Shown piece after piece: positions 36,801 to 42,218 of a DNA stretch of 64,000 nt. This DNA is from an uncultured Desulfovibrio sp. (GTDB lineage: Bacteria; Desulfobacterota; Desulfovibrionia; Desulfovibrionales; Desulfovibrionaceae). Numbering within the stretch: position 1 is the first letter of the stretch; every line of letters begins with the position of its first letter. The DNA lies in contig NZ_CABSIF010000004.1 of the NCBI RefSeq assembly GCF_902477725.1, positions 1 to 64,000 of the forward strand, given 5' to 3'. Under the pieces are notes generated by a model that saw only the letters and a list, made by a program, of their open reading frames with translations, was not told the DNA's origin and ran no database searches. The position numbers and the translations under genes were made by a program.

Positions 36801-38688
36801 CGGCGATATTGTCGACTGCGCCCTTGCCTCGCGCAAACCAGCGCAGCCGCTGCAAAAAGCCGAGGAAACAACGCCAGTTCTGGATAAATACCCCGTGGGC
36901 AACGAGCAGCTTGCCATCCTGTATGCCGACATGGTCAGCGAGGGCGATCTGGGTTTCAACCTGCCAGCATTCCTTGTGATGCCGCCCGATGCGGATGCGG
37001 CGCGGCTTGAAAGGACCCTTGCCCAGCTTGTGGAGCGGCACGAGGCGCTACGCACGAGCTTTTGCGATTTTGAGGCCGAGCGCCCGGCCATGATTATTCA
37101 TCCCTTCACCGGGTTTACCCTTGAAGAAAGGCGCATCCCCGATCTTGCGCACAAGGATGACATTATCCGGCCCTTTAACCTGCGGAACGAAACGGGCTTT
37201 CGCGCCAGTCTGCTTGTGACTGATGCGGGTGAAAAAGTGCTGTTCCTCGATGTGCACCACGCCCTTGGCGACGGCAGAACCATGTCGCTGCTCAATGTGG
37301 AGCTGTACCGCCTATATCATGGGCTGGAGCTTGCGCCTGTAACCGCGCAGATGAAGGATATCGCTTGGCAACAGGTCACGCATCCCGATGCCGAAGCCGC
37401 AGCCTACTGGCAAAATATTTACAAGGGCGAATTACCCCGGTTGGATCTGCCCGCATCGCATCCCCGCCCCCGGGTGCATACGGGCAGGGGCGGCACGTAT
37501 GAATTTGACCTCGCGCCGGCGCTTGTGCAGGCCATCAAGGGCCTGGCCCGCCGGGAAGGGCTGACCAACTATCAGGTTTCGCTCTGCGCCTGGAGCCTGC
37601 TGGCGCAGGCCTACACAGGCTTGCAGGATATTGTGGTCGCGGTTTCAATGGACGCGCGCGGCGAACATCTCAACACGGCGGGCATGCTGGCATCAGTGCT
37701 GCCGCTGCGTTTCAGCGTGGACCCCTGCCAGCCGCTTTCCGCCCTGTTGCGCGCTACACGGCAGGTGAGCAACGAGGGTATGCGCCACCGGGCGTACATC
37801 CTTAACAGCCTGCTGGCCGACCTCAGGCAGACCGCATGGCCGGACAGATCGCCCCTGTCAGAGATCATTCTCTCGTACATGAACTTTGAATTTGCCGCTG
37901 AAGGGCAGGGCCTGTTTGAATCCCTGCGGTTCAGCAAATTCTCCAGCAAGACGGATCTTTCCATCTTTGTGAGCGATATTGGCGAGAGCATAAGCATTGC
38001 CCTTGAATACTACGCAGACCTGTTCAGCGAGGCCGATGTGCTGCGCATGGCCCGCGATTATGTGCGCATTCTTGAACTCATGACTTCCGCACCTGGGGAT
38101 GCGCCGCTGGGCTTTACACCCACTGACCTGCCGTGCGCCGCTGGCCGCACGGTCAGCCTTGAGCAGTGCGAGGCCTTGGCCCCGGCAGCCGTGCGGCAAG
38201 GCATTGAGGCAGTGGCGACGGGCAAGGGCGCATCTGCCGAGGCTGTGTTGCTGGCGGTGTTTGCCGTGCTGATGGGCAAGGTGACCCAACAGGAACAATT
38301 TGTGGTGGAGGTGCCGCCAGAGCGCTCCATCAGGTTCAGCATTGACGACAATATGGAGTTTGAAGAACTGCTGGCCTTCACGCAAAAGGGGCTGGCGGAT
38401 AAGGCTGGTATGGGCGATGCTGACCACGGGGACTCTGGCCTTGCTGATGATGGCATGCCCCTCATGCAAAGCGCCCTGCGTTTAGGTTTTGCATTTGCGC
38501 GGGGGGGGGCCCCCACACCCGATGCGCAAGGCAATGGTTACGGCCTGTTCTGCTCGGTTCGGGAACAGAAGGAAGGTCTGGCCCTGTATTTTGCGTATGA
38601 TCCACAGCAGGTTGTAGCGGAAACCGCTCAGGACTGGCTGACCTACTACGGGAATTTTCTTGAAGGCATAATTGAAGGGGCGGCATGA
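21871..38688 (+). CDS. Hybrid NRPS-PKS megasynthetase 1 (5605 residues)
   Basis: One continuous frame encodes C-A-PCP, C-PCP-E, C-PCP, C-A-PCP, KS-DH-KR-ACP, C and a partial C domain; the modules are given as separate entries. The protein assembles a peptide on phosphopantetheine arms, adds one ketide unit and hands the chain to the second synthetase. ATG 21871 has a GGGG run six bases upstream; a GTG at 21859 is the alternative. All condensation His motifs, carrier serines and KS catalytic residues are present, so the enzyme looks active. Odd points are two modules with no A domain, a PKS module with no AT, and a nine-G tract at 38501-38509. Its stop overlaps the next start in ATGATG. Confidence 0.95.
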   Translation: MAKIVPLTGCQKELWLSAKAALSDYAETSIRGCYHIDALLDPDLLRQAIKRTLHFTPLPAASLCQDEAEPYFLVGEPQEPDFRVLDAAAQPDPAAAADCMIDEFFEEPVENPLMRYALVITGEASCIVAMKCSHVVLDGLAFFFHIAVIADVYTALARGETPDLGEPCSCEEAYLEDQAHCASPRFQKDMAFWQEHLSRLPEKRLLRALPGRPDVLGESRHQKFVLSEKASRETSALIAAHKVSPAVFFTGIYALIVSFMSGEKDIVALAPVAYGERKVLYRRQGAMMSLPPLLVNVAAHDTFAGLLEAVSAQNGSFYRHVRTPYQLAARQLEGKNFAFLADTFVNFLPNTPPGTPEFPIVEAEQRHSAKEPILFGTLVMQELRSGCFSLTVRNSRNHLSDRDVERFVARVESVVAQLAAGIEPPQLDYLLDEEKRELAQWRSGPARMYDIRSLPELFDAAADAFAGRVAVKDEWGNALSYAQVRENSLRCASWLAGQGVARGGIVAVAAQRTANLPEVVLGIQRLGAVYLPIDPKAAPDRMAYIVEDAGADITLDLADLAYRQSPITPLPQAPLAGDGAYLIYTSGSTGKPKGVLAPHGGFANMIQGQIELFGVQADDHVLQFAPPIFDASLSEMFMALLAGAALYPVSDQCRNAPWTLRQYMIDNDITVVTLPPSYLNLFEGEPFPGLRVLITAGEPPVVGDALHYAKDLRYFNAYGPTETCVCAAMKEVSPFEPQPIGVGRPIPNVTLSIRNAEWRELPAGMAGELWIGGASLAIGYHNKPEMTEQRFIHLTQEGNARFYASGDLALWSDKGEILLLGRADDQVKIRGNRVELAEVACLLESCESVSQAAVLAVKDAGGQVSLAAFFVLRPGASIETVVSWSRTSLPLYMVPSAWHVLEAMPLAPTGKIDRKALQHIARRGEAQGGSDRKPHAGLLEIFERVLGRAYDPEKSFFAQGGNSLNAMSLLHAIRKTFDVDISFRSFVSCETLFDVEALLGGVRAESALAGIESAPLSTGQFRIWAYQQVNEGSIDYNMPLLLELRGDKTADFLEGLRRAANAQELFHCTVTGDIDNPHFARGKGEVYLCSVAIADAREAAVFFDQQIHTPFDLRVEPPVRLVAAVLPQCVQVLVLVHHVAGDGETLEILLQNALRYLRGEPPVRGLLAVQEAFCRRQAAYAASPACADDAAYWQEVLTPPVPTVNPAAGAASRKGAMIGVDLDAETAQGFEILAKNSGASVLACFVALAGRALCRRFERKELLLGVPMGLRETQDEFCAAGFYVNTVPLRVRLDGLEDSAAVADAARQMRQAIEHSRYCAADIVPEFLATHAHFEPVGVPGLELNRLELELRASKLTASFTLVTGTASRIVLEYDAGCIADAAALLDDLAQSMRRACEGLARRNPRQVLADAWREILHPGSSSAVQEENDFFRDGGDSIKAIQITGILRRSGITALSAPDFLRKPRFGDLCTLLESAVSDPSVTQAMDYTPVAPGERVPLLPFARYFLKAHPSHWQQFFMLLPLEIRADVPTATIEAWLQTLPEHHESLRMAFAPDHAVLLAEPQKITLHCRDFADTVEQTSLLREAVAEITAGLDAACGKTLGTMLARQGERRFLLLVGHHLALDALSLETLRQGLLHYCRTGKVQREAHGLALRAREVERLRAGGAFPSAEQRVLWRAACAEPCEPLRALLPQGRGRDRAVSRARLSAQLEGFRLEYSTAAKADLLAALACALHAQGQKAAVRVTLESHGRDELLPGFDASRSLGWFTAVCPMPLEPALNCAQAREALGPWLAQHFSPENCNAYGYLRQEDPVEFGYTAQIAFNYLGRVTGLPDEEASLMISALAPGLVPELVHADMEADAPLELSVFFDQKGILHLGAWFSPHCLTQDWVFGLLQNWLAALKTLPAYLPQQTLDAIFAACGCHADDVERIAQPDAGHAPLLYQSLLAQSGVYTQQVEFHFRGPVDIFGLMRAWEALTARHESLRSLFPMPVEGEFYRVVLRKGRTSLEFHDFSHLPEAEAEAEAQTLLRAERQRGFDVQRGPLLRARFFRRGADRVVMSWCFHHLLMDGWCMGVLLRELFAMAGAKGGPENSRLPEPFPLETYSRWRAQFDERAARAYWAGLLQDFSGPTGVELAQSAPRAATSGEFDEPQTVELELDAAQSASLQELAKTEAVTLSALVQALWAVVLGNANSGCRDVVFGVVTSGRPAELAGIESAVGLFIQTLPLRARWTTSDSLGALLAHVKEQNLQQMRYGYVPLATLGRNLLDHLMVFENYPVDTCFDHNRVELCDMRGFEKLPYALGISVIPGVNLRFRFLYDPERLPEERALALRNGLHAVLAAAASGAGRTCLALEEAASNAGLTAERPIAEHDGAERCGTEPCVAESAPDNAAAAAVQAQVPQGPDVAALAETVRAAYAAVLGCPVDSVDADFFQLGGHSLIAMSLLSQLSKSLSVAVGIEDVMGYPSPRALAARIGSLAKPDAVIPRVEGLAAYPLSPAQQRIWFLQKLHEGGQVYVIPFAARLRGPVDAVALQKALTLLEERHDALRLRVALDAPEQRFAPAGGLRLECYDTPLTDAVYLGMSLPLGPERPLVRVALFRQEDGSHALVFCFHHIIFDGWSAEVITRELNEAYGAVLQGSVPQWRPLDLDFASYALWESQREAEGLEQICSDLAPLPERLRLPLDYPRPAVQRFEGAVQSFDLGLERSHALKDWALRAGVTVFPVLLALVDAFLLRHTGQDDIIVGCPAANREHEQVQGVVGLFVNTLAVRARMNAQGGFAELAGTVDAAFRKSLSAQNCPFEKVIEAVGVERNAARNPVFDVFAALEDASWNNFGRTPLCMEPLPLPHQCSKFDLSFYFRERADGGYTVDVEYCTELFSPQTVRRMTERLLTLADAVLADDAKPLAELDILPAQERAELASFNDTAEPLDIAADMDSRFRAQAARTPHAPAVLDAAGTTVSYAQFNAQVDAVCAWLQGQGVERGQYVCVCFERSPAMLACIFAVLRLGAVYVPLAATLPAERKRSVFEDLGQCVVLCEARFAEAFCQNGQNGQNGQCGQCGQRVLSPDFEALTAGAQVPGGVPPYEAEPLPPDSPAYVIFTSGSTGRPKGVPIEHASVANRLLWMQSRFPIGQGDVVLQKTTTTFDVSVWELFWWAWQGAGIALLEPNAEKNPALIVQAIEARRVTVLHFVPSMLRAFLDHLEAHPGDVRRLRSLRYVFTSGEALPRELVARWNALTHADQLQVELHNLYGPTEATVDVSWQPCLNTPPQAVPIGRPVSNTRLYVLDACKFPVPLGVTGEIYISGIQVARGYLNRPDLTAQRFMDDPFAPGSRMYRTGDLGRWLADGSIEYLGRNDDQVKIRGYRIELGEVEAALGRCRGVSQAVVRMGRIGEYAALEAFLLPQGGARLDLVGIRAELAALLPNYMCPSRFFVVQDIPLSPSGKADRKRLQGQPLLAGGEKSAAPAAHGPDALQAGSQTGEETGSESGVSTAQIEAVREVWRQVMPEVEAGPDLGFFDAGGNSLLLVRLHTLLDKQWPGVFTLAGLFSESTIRAQAAFIARAQHAGSSIATCRATTAPIAIIGMAVRLGDYADVQSFWRDLARGADKNIPMPEKRRGETRQIFDAVGLAFDDARLREAAYLSDISSFDYRRFGLSPNDASLLDPAQRVFLETALRALDDAGYGGSALENADVGVFVGASPVRLFQTAVTRAFPDLAEQTYLLNVPSNVLARLSYMKNWHGPAASVDTACSSVLAALHQACRSLHEGECAVALVGGAHVIDLPVKADAAFAIESVSGRTRTFDAGAEGVGAGEGAAVFLLKPLDAALRDHDAIHAVIPGSAVNQDGKSSSMAAPNPEAQAEVIDRAVRNAGVSLADIQFFEAHGTATVLGDPVEIEGLRRAFARQGARREQKALIGSVKGNLGHLDAAAGAAGLAKAVLCLENGLVPPQPHFERPNPHIDFEAAPVRVAQMLEPLPPQERPWRCGVSSFGLSGVNTHVIVAEHQAEPLPQDDGHWQCVVFSAPDETSLQDYARAIAAAVARNEGWALHAVAATLMTGRDALPVRAALVVRSRQELLEQLDAEVTGIAVGNAARHDSRDSMENSLPGAFFVSQEAAQAAASAYLAGASLAWPAERPVYRVHLPAAPLAAATLWPRFAAHFLSEPVMTPAGKAFALAVDRPDFWPAAEHRLEGTPLLVGMSLLDCLGWIGGAAPLSLHDLRWRKPVTCGPGCRAVLLAQEQGDALAVELHHFEPAPRNSGEASTTGLSTGTWNVAASGLVRGGIARPAALNLATVRESLHEIEQQDAPEDSPLMVSGRWQCRKALWGAEDGNTLLAELCLPEAYRADFNTFRWHPAMMDIAASLALRDAYGFVPAGCRMARLYSPLTAQAFALVRITDRQQGMIVADCTVTDASGQIVAELEGMTFMALRKGQTAGKSGPDTPQVHPLHGEQPQPELYAIGWKQADLEGCVAGPQNIMLLGGQGSLLGEALEPLAHARRPLPLQADEARALAREILAGPTDHLLWLPALEPGVQNDTWPLCALLQEICSGGLRRPLRVTVVGRGAFAPDAPAHEPHQESLPQGALYMGPLLCLPWEEPRISCAYVELEEQNAASVAALVSSLGLVDGPYVADCDGTVRVRELVKLPSAPASAATPAITKNGCVVITGGLGGMGQTLARQIHERHGAHVVLLHRSSQLPPHALEGMPFAAFRCDVTDAAQVEEVFAKIRSEVGPVQGVIHTAGVAGRGYLLTSDRQGYESVLAPKVAGAWNLHKATLGDDLAFFVLASSRTALVGAPGQSDYTAANAFLNAFARYRRRLGLPALSINWNTWSGVGMAVREGLGNGPEAATMLAPPQALAVLEAALASGEELVAVGMTGENAEDFALNGLPGSASISSSAAKGNATQAQPMGNADHFDGAALLEIIRDCLGYDRPLNREDDFFDLGGDSIAATRIVNRLDKEAGLALAVADLLESDTLGDIVDCALASRKPAQPLQKAEETTPVLDKYPVGNEQLAILYADMVSEGDLGFNLPAFLVMPPDADAARLERTLAQLVERHEALRTSFCDFEAERPAMIIHPFTGFTLEERRIPDLAHKDDIIRPFNLRNETGFRASLLVTDAGEKVLFLDVHHALGDGRTMSLLNVELYRLYHGLELAPVTAQMKDIAWQQVTHPDAEAAAYWQNIYKGELPRLDLPASHPRPRVHTGRGGTYEFDLAPALVQAIKGLARREGLTNYQVSLCAWSLLAQAYTGLQDIVVAVSMDARGEHLNTAGMLASVLPLRFSVDPCQPLSALLRATRQVSNEGMRHRAYILNSLLADLRQTAWPDRSPLSEIILSYMNFEFAAEGQGLFESLRFSKFSSKTDLSIFVSDIGESISIALEYYADLFSEADVLRMARDYVRILELMTSAPGDAPLGFTPTDLPCAAGRTVSLEQCEALAPAAVRQGIEAVATGKGASAEAVLLAVFAVLMGKVTQQEQFVVEVPPERSIRFSIDDNMEFEELLAFTQKGLADKAGMGDADHGDSGLADDGMPLMQSALRLGFAFARGGAPTPDAQGNGYGLFCSVREQKEGLALYFAYDPQQVVAETAQDWLTYYGNFLEGIIEGAA
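21880..24880 (+). other. Module 1: C-A-PCP, aromatic-type A domain
   Basis: C1 (to about 23150) carries SHVVLDG at 22267-22287: the catalytic second His is kept but the first is Ser. As an N-terminal C domain it may accept an acyl starter. A1 (about 23221-24620) has YTSGSTGKPKG and the ten-residue specificity code DASTIAAVCK, two changes (W239S, I330V) from the Phe code of GrsA. It is therefore predicted to take Phe/Tyr-like acids. PCP1 has GGNSL with its Ser at 24757-24759. Confidence 0.85.
24900..27600 (+). other. Module 2: C-PCP-E without adenylation domain
   Basis: C2 has a canonical HHVAGDG at 25279-25299. It is joined directly to PCP2 (GGDSI, Ser 26182-26184), with no A-domain core motif in between. 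An epimerization domain follows with HHLALDA (26731-26751), ESHGR (about 27115-27129) and FNYLGR (about 27343-27360). The residue here should be D-configured, but its loading must come from another A domain, in cis from module 1 or in trans. Confidence 0.85.
27690..29310 (+). other. Module 3: C-PCP without adenylation domain
   Basis: C3 has HHLLMDG at 28066-28086. A flexible Ala/Glu-rich linker (about 28920-29090) leads to PCP3 with GGHSL and its Ser at 29194-29196. No A domain is present. Its position after an E domain means C3 should be a D-accepting (DCL) condensation domain. Confidence 0.85.
29350..32560 (+). other. Module 4: C-A-PCP, serine-type A domain
   Basis: C4 has HHIIFDG at 29716-29736. 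A4 (about 30685-32240) has FTSGSTGRPKG and the specificity code DVWHFSLVDK, identical to the Ser code of EntF. An unusual block of QNG/QCG tripeptides encoded by nine-base tandem repeats lies at about 31020-31068. PCP4 has GGNSL with Ser 32449-32451. Confidence 0.88.
32610..36830 (+). other. Module 5: PKS KS-DH-KR-ACP without acyltransferase
   Basis: KS (about 32610-33895) has DTACSS (Cys 33127-33129), EAHGTAT and GNLGHLD. The next 500 bases hold no GHSxG and no AT fold, so malonyl loading must be in trans. DH (about 34395-35170) shows HRLEG (His 34438-34440) and HPAMMDIA (Asp 34948-34950). KR (about 35845-36530) shows GGLGGMG and a Ser/Tyr/Asn set in SSR...YTAANAF. ACP has GGDSI, Ser 36712-36714. 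The expected unit is an alpha,beta-unsaturated two-carbon extension after Ser. Confidence 0.85.
36885..38685 (+). other. Module 6 first half: C domain plus a partial second C-like lobe
   Basis: C6 has HHALGDG at 37255-37275 and should join the chain to the residue on the second protein. After it (about 38120-38685) comes sequence resembling the C-terminal lobe of a further C domain (EAVLLAVFAVLMGKV, SIDDNMEFEELLAF, then GLALYFAYDPQ...LTYYGNFLEGI), without any HHxxxDG lobe. It may act as a docking structure or be a deletion scar. Confidence 0.65.
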
Positions 38689-41600
38689 TGAAGTTATCGG
38701 ATTTTTCCTTTGCTGTTCCTGCAAAAAAGTCTGCAACACACGAATCTGCCAGTATTTCCGGCTCCGGCCCGCTAACTGCGGACGTCATGCAGGCGGGGGG
38801 GGAGTTCGCCAGCCTTGAGCACCTGTTCCGCAGCATTGCTGACGCACGGCCAGAAACCCAAGCCCTGACCGGGGGCGGCCCTGGGCTGAGTTTCAGGGAG
38901 CTGGACGTTTTTTCGGAGCGCATTGCCCGTTTCATCCTTGCGCAAGGTTATGGGCATGAAGCTGTGGTGGGCGTGTTGTGCGCGCGCGGTGCGGTGTATC
39001 TGGCTGCGGCCCTTGGCGTCATGCGGGCTGGAGCAGTGTATCTGCCCGTGGAGCGCGAGCAGCCGCAAAGCCGCAAAGAGGCCATGCTGCGGCCTGCAAG
39101 CCTGATTATTGCCGACAGTGCCTGCCTGCGCGAGGCCGAGTATTTTCACTACAGAAATCCCGGCATCCGGCACGTGCTCTGCCTTGATGCGCAGGACTAT
39201 GACGATGCCGCCGAAAAAGGCACAGGCCTTGTAAGCACGGAATACTGGGAGCAGGTGGCGCAGGCAGGCAGCGACATGGGCTGGAAGAGTGACTTTGACG
39301 CCGCCCCCTGCCCGCAAAGCGAACTCGCGGCCTTGGCCGCTGCCGTGCTTGAAAAATGCGGGCTGGCTCACAGTGCAGAGGCCCATGGCGCGGAGGATTC
39401 CCGCGCAGGCCGCAAGGTGCTGGATGTGGGCAGCGGGTCTGGCTGCGTAGCGCAGGCGCTTGCCGGGGCCGCGCAGGAATATGCGGCGGTGGATCTGGCC
39501 CGCAATGAACTCAGCCGCCTTGCCCGTTTTGACGCTGCCGCCAGGGTGACGCCGTATCGTATGGAAGCGGCGGACATTCATTTTCTTGAAGGTCAGGCCT
39601 TTGACGTGGTGGTCATAAATGGCGTGGTGGAAAATTTCCCCGGCTACAACTATCTGCGCAGGGTGCTGAATCACGCCGTGGAGATGCTCACGCCTGACGG
39701 CCTCGTTTTTGTGGGGGCGGTGCGCGATCTGGATTGCCGCGATGATCTGCGGGCCGCCTTGCAGGCCCATGCCCTTGCCACTGGCGATCAATCAGGCCTG
39801 CTGCGGCTTGATGCCTCTGCCGAGCTGTTTGTTCCCCGCCAACTCTTTACCGAGTGGGCGGCGCGCTGCCCTGTGCCGGTGCAAGTGACGTTCTCGCCCT
39901 GCGTGCTGGGCCAAACCTATGAGCAGAGCCGTGTAGATGGCGGCGCGCAGCACGGGGCGCAGTCCTTCCGCTATGATGTTATCATCCGTCCCGGCGGCAG
40001 CTGTCCTCAGGTTCCGGTTTCGCGGTTCGGGGCGCAGTATCTGCCGCCTGCGGGCGGACAAGCCCTGCCTCCATGCGAGCCATCTCAGGCTGCCTACATC
40101 GTGTATACCAGCGGTTCAACAGGCACTCCCAAGGGGGTGGTGGTAGAGCACCGCAACCTCATGCATATTTTGCGCGCCCTGCGGCCCTATGCGGCGGGCT
40201 GCGAGAGCGTGGGGCTGGTTGCGCCCCTGTCGTTTGACGCCTCGGTGCAGCAGTTGGCTGTGTCTGTCTTCAGTGGCAAAAGCCTGCACGTGCTGTCGGA
40301 CGAAGAACGCAAGAATCCCTCGCTTTTCTGCGCCTGCGCGCGTGAGCGCGGGCTTGACCTGTGCGACATGACGCCCGCATTTTTCAACGTGCTTACAGAT
40401 TGGCTTGCCGAGCAGCGTCAACCCTTGCCGCTCAAGGCCCTGCTGCTGGCGGGTGAAGTGCTGCGGCCCGATGTGATCCGCAAATTTTACGCCATCCCCG
40501 GCAACGAGGGCGTGGTGCTGTTCAATGTGTACGGCCCTACGGAATGCACGGTGGACAGCAGCGCCTTTCGCATAGATATGGGCAACCATCAGGATTTTAC
40601 CGCCTATCCCATTGGCAGGCCGCTTGAAGGCGTGCACATCTGCGCGATGGACAAAAATTGTCAGGAGTTGCCTGATTCCGTCACTGGCGAACTGTGGATT
40701 TTTGGCGATGGGGTGTCGCGCGGCTACCTGAACAACGCCAGCCCCGGCGCGTTTGTGGAAAAAGACGGCCAGCCCTGCTATCGCACGGGTGACAACGGTT
40801 ATGTGCAGAACGGCCTTGTTTTTTACCGTGGGCGCGAAGACCAGCAGGTGAAAATACGCGGCAACCGCGTGGAGCTTGGCGAGGTGGAAAAGGCCGTGGC
40901 GGGCTTTCCCGGCGTGCGTCAGGTGGCGGTGGTGGCGGATACCTTTCGCGCCGGGGAGGAAAAGACCCTCGCCGCCTATGTGGTGGGCGATGTGGATATG
41001 GCCCTACTGCGCGGATACCTAGAGCAACACCTGCCGCCGTACTGCGTGCCCGCTTATTTTGTCCCCATGATGGAGCTGCCGCTTTCGCTCAACCGCAAGG
41101 TAGACAAAAAGGCTCTGCCGTCACCCTTGGGCGGGGTGGAAATTCAGCGCGGACGCATGCCTGCCGGGCCTGTAGAAGAAAAACTGGCCGGGATATGGAA
41201 GCGCCTGCTGGGCTGTGAAATCACCGATGCCGATGCTGGTTTCTTCAGTCTGGGCGGTCACAGCATTCTTTCCATCAGGCTTATTGCCATGATTGAAAAG
41301 GAAATGGGCGTGCATGTGGCTGTGAATGAGCTGGTCACGCATTCGAGTATTGCGCAGCTTGCGGCCCTGCTGGCCGGAAAGACCGAAAAGCGCGAAAGCC
41401 CTGTTATCCAGCTGCAACACTGCGAGGGCGGCAAGAATCTTGTGCTGTTTCATCCTGTTGGCGGCAGTGTGTTCTGCTACAGCGACCTTGCGCGCCTGCT
41501 TGGCGGCAAATATACGGTCTATGCTGTTGAGGCGGCTGGCTTCAGCCGAAGGCGCACGTCGCTTACCACAGAGCTGCATACGGTTGAAAGCCTGGCGGAG

Positions 41601-42218
41601 TATTATCTGGACGAAATACTCAAGGTCGAGAGCCGCGATATCATCTGGGGTGGCTGGAGTTTTGGCGGTCTACTGGCCTATGAATGCTCCCGGCGGTATG
41701 CGGCACTGGGCAACCGCAGCGAGCCTGTCATCATTCTTGATACCGTGGCCGACAATACCCGCGCAAAACAGATGGCGGCCAAGGACGACATCGAACTGTT
41801 GCAGCTCATTTTGCAGCAAGGTATGGCCTTTGACCCCGTAAAGCTGCGCGCCATGTCGCGCGATCAGCAACTGGGCTACCTTGTGGAATGCGGGGAGAAA
41901 AGCGGATTGCTGCCTGCCGGGTTCAGCGCCGTGCAGATGGACAACCTGCTGCTGACCTATCGCGGCAACACCCTGGCGGCTGCGCGCTATGAGCGGCCAA
42001 ACCCTTCAGACTGTAAACTGCTGCTGGTGCGCGCGCTGGATTTTGCAAGCAACCCGCAGATAATAATGAATGATGACTACCAGGGCTGGGGCCGCTTTTT
42101 GAAAAAGGAAAACATCACGTTGCGCTGGACGCAAGGCACCCACGAATCCATGCTTTCTGCTGGCCTCGCCGCAAACGTGGCACAGCTCATCCTGGAGTAT
42201 CTTGAAGGTGAAGGGTAG
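38685..42218 (+). CDS. NRPS synthetase 2: A(MT)-PCP-TE termination protein
   Basis: The 1177-residue protein starts in an ATGATG that overlaps the previous stop. It lacks a C domain, so it completes module 6 begun on synthetase 1. The A domain is split. Motifs A1-A2 (about 38800-39240) are followed by a SAM methyltransferase (VLDVGSGSG at 39418-39443, VVINGVVENFPGYNYL, about 39290-39990), then motif A3 (YTSGSTGTPKG) onward to NRKVDK. The code DAQDLAVVDK differs at one position from a known Gln code (DAQDLGVVDK). PCP6 has Ser 41262-41264. TE has GWSFGG (Ser 41658-41660), an Asp in ILDTVAD and a His in GTHESM. It releases the product by hydrolysis or cyclisation. Confidence 0.93.
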   Translation: MMKLSDFSFAVPAKKSATHESASISGSGPLTADVMQAGGEFASLEHLFRSIADARPETQALTGGGPGLSFRELDVFSERIARFILAQGYGHEAVVGVLCARGAVYLAAALGVMRAGAVYLPVEREQPQSRKEAMLRPASLIIADSACLREAEYFHYRNPGIRHVLCLDAQDYDDAAEKGTGLVSTEYWEQVAQAGSDMGWKSDFDAAPCPQSELAALAAAVLEKCGLAHSAEAHGAEDSRAGRKVLDVGSGSGCVAQALAGAAQEYAAVDLARNELSRLARFDAAARVTPYRMEAADIHFLEGQAFDVVVINGVVENFPGYNYLRRVLNHAVEMLTPDGLVFVGAVRDLDCRDDLRAALQAHALATGDQSGLLRLDASAELFVPRQLFTEWAARCPVPVQVTFSPCVLGQTYEQSRVDGGAQHGAQSFRYDVIIRPGGSCPQVPVSRFGAQYLPPAGGQALPPCEPSQAAYIVYTSGSTGTPKGVVVEHRNLMHILRALRPYAAGCESVGLVAPLSFDASVQQLAVSVFSGKSLHVLSDEERKNPSLFCACARERGLDLCDMTPAFFNVLTDWLAEQRQPLPLKALLLAGEVLRPDVIRKFYAIPGNEGVVLFNVYGPTECTVDSSAFRIDMGNHQDFTAYPIGRPLEGVHICAMDKNCQELPDSVTGELWIFGDGVSRGYLNNASPGAFVEKDGQPCYRTGDNGYVQNGLVFYRGREDQQVKIRGNRVELGEVEKAVAGFPGVRQVAVVADTFRAGEEKTLAAYVVGDVDMALLRGYLEQHLPPYCVPAYFVPMMELPLSLNRKVDKKALPSPLGGVEIQRGRMPAGPVEEKLAGIWKRLLGCEITDADAGFFSLGGHSILSIRLIAMIEKEMGVHVAVNELVTHSSIAQLAALLAGKTEKRESPVIQLQHCEGGKNLVLFHPVGGSVFCYSDLARLLGGKYTVYAVEAAGFSRRRTSLTTELHTVESLAEYYLDEILKVESRDIIWGGWSFGGLLAYECSRRYAALGNRSEPVIILDTVADNTRAKQMAAKDDIELLQLILQQGMAFDPVKLRAMSRDQQLGYLVECGEKSGLLPAGFSAVQMDNLLLTYRGNTLAAARYERPNPSDCKLLLVRALDFASNPQIIMNDDYQGWGRFLKKENITLRWTQGTHESMLSAGLAANVAQLILEYLEGEG
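39290..39990 (+). other. Methyltransferase domain inserted in the A domain between motifs A2 and A3
   Basis: The insertion carries the SAM-binding VLDVGSGSG, an acidic loop AAVDLARNELS and the VVINGVVENFPGYNYLRRVL...LTPDGLVFVGAVRDL segment typical of A-domain-interrupting methyltransferases. Most such insertions lie between A8 and A9. Insertion between A2 and A3 is known in a smaller group, some members of which methylate side chains. A Gln-like partner would be new to me. Confidence 0.82.
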
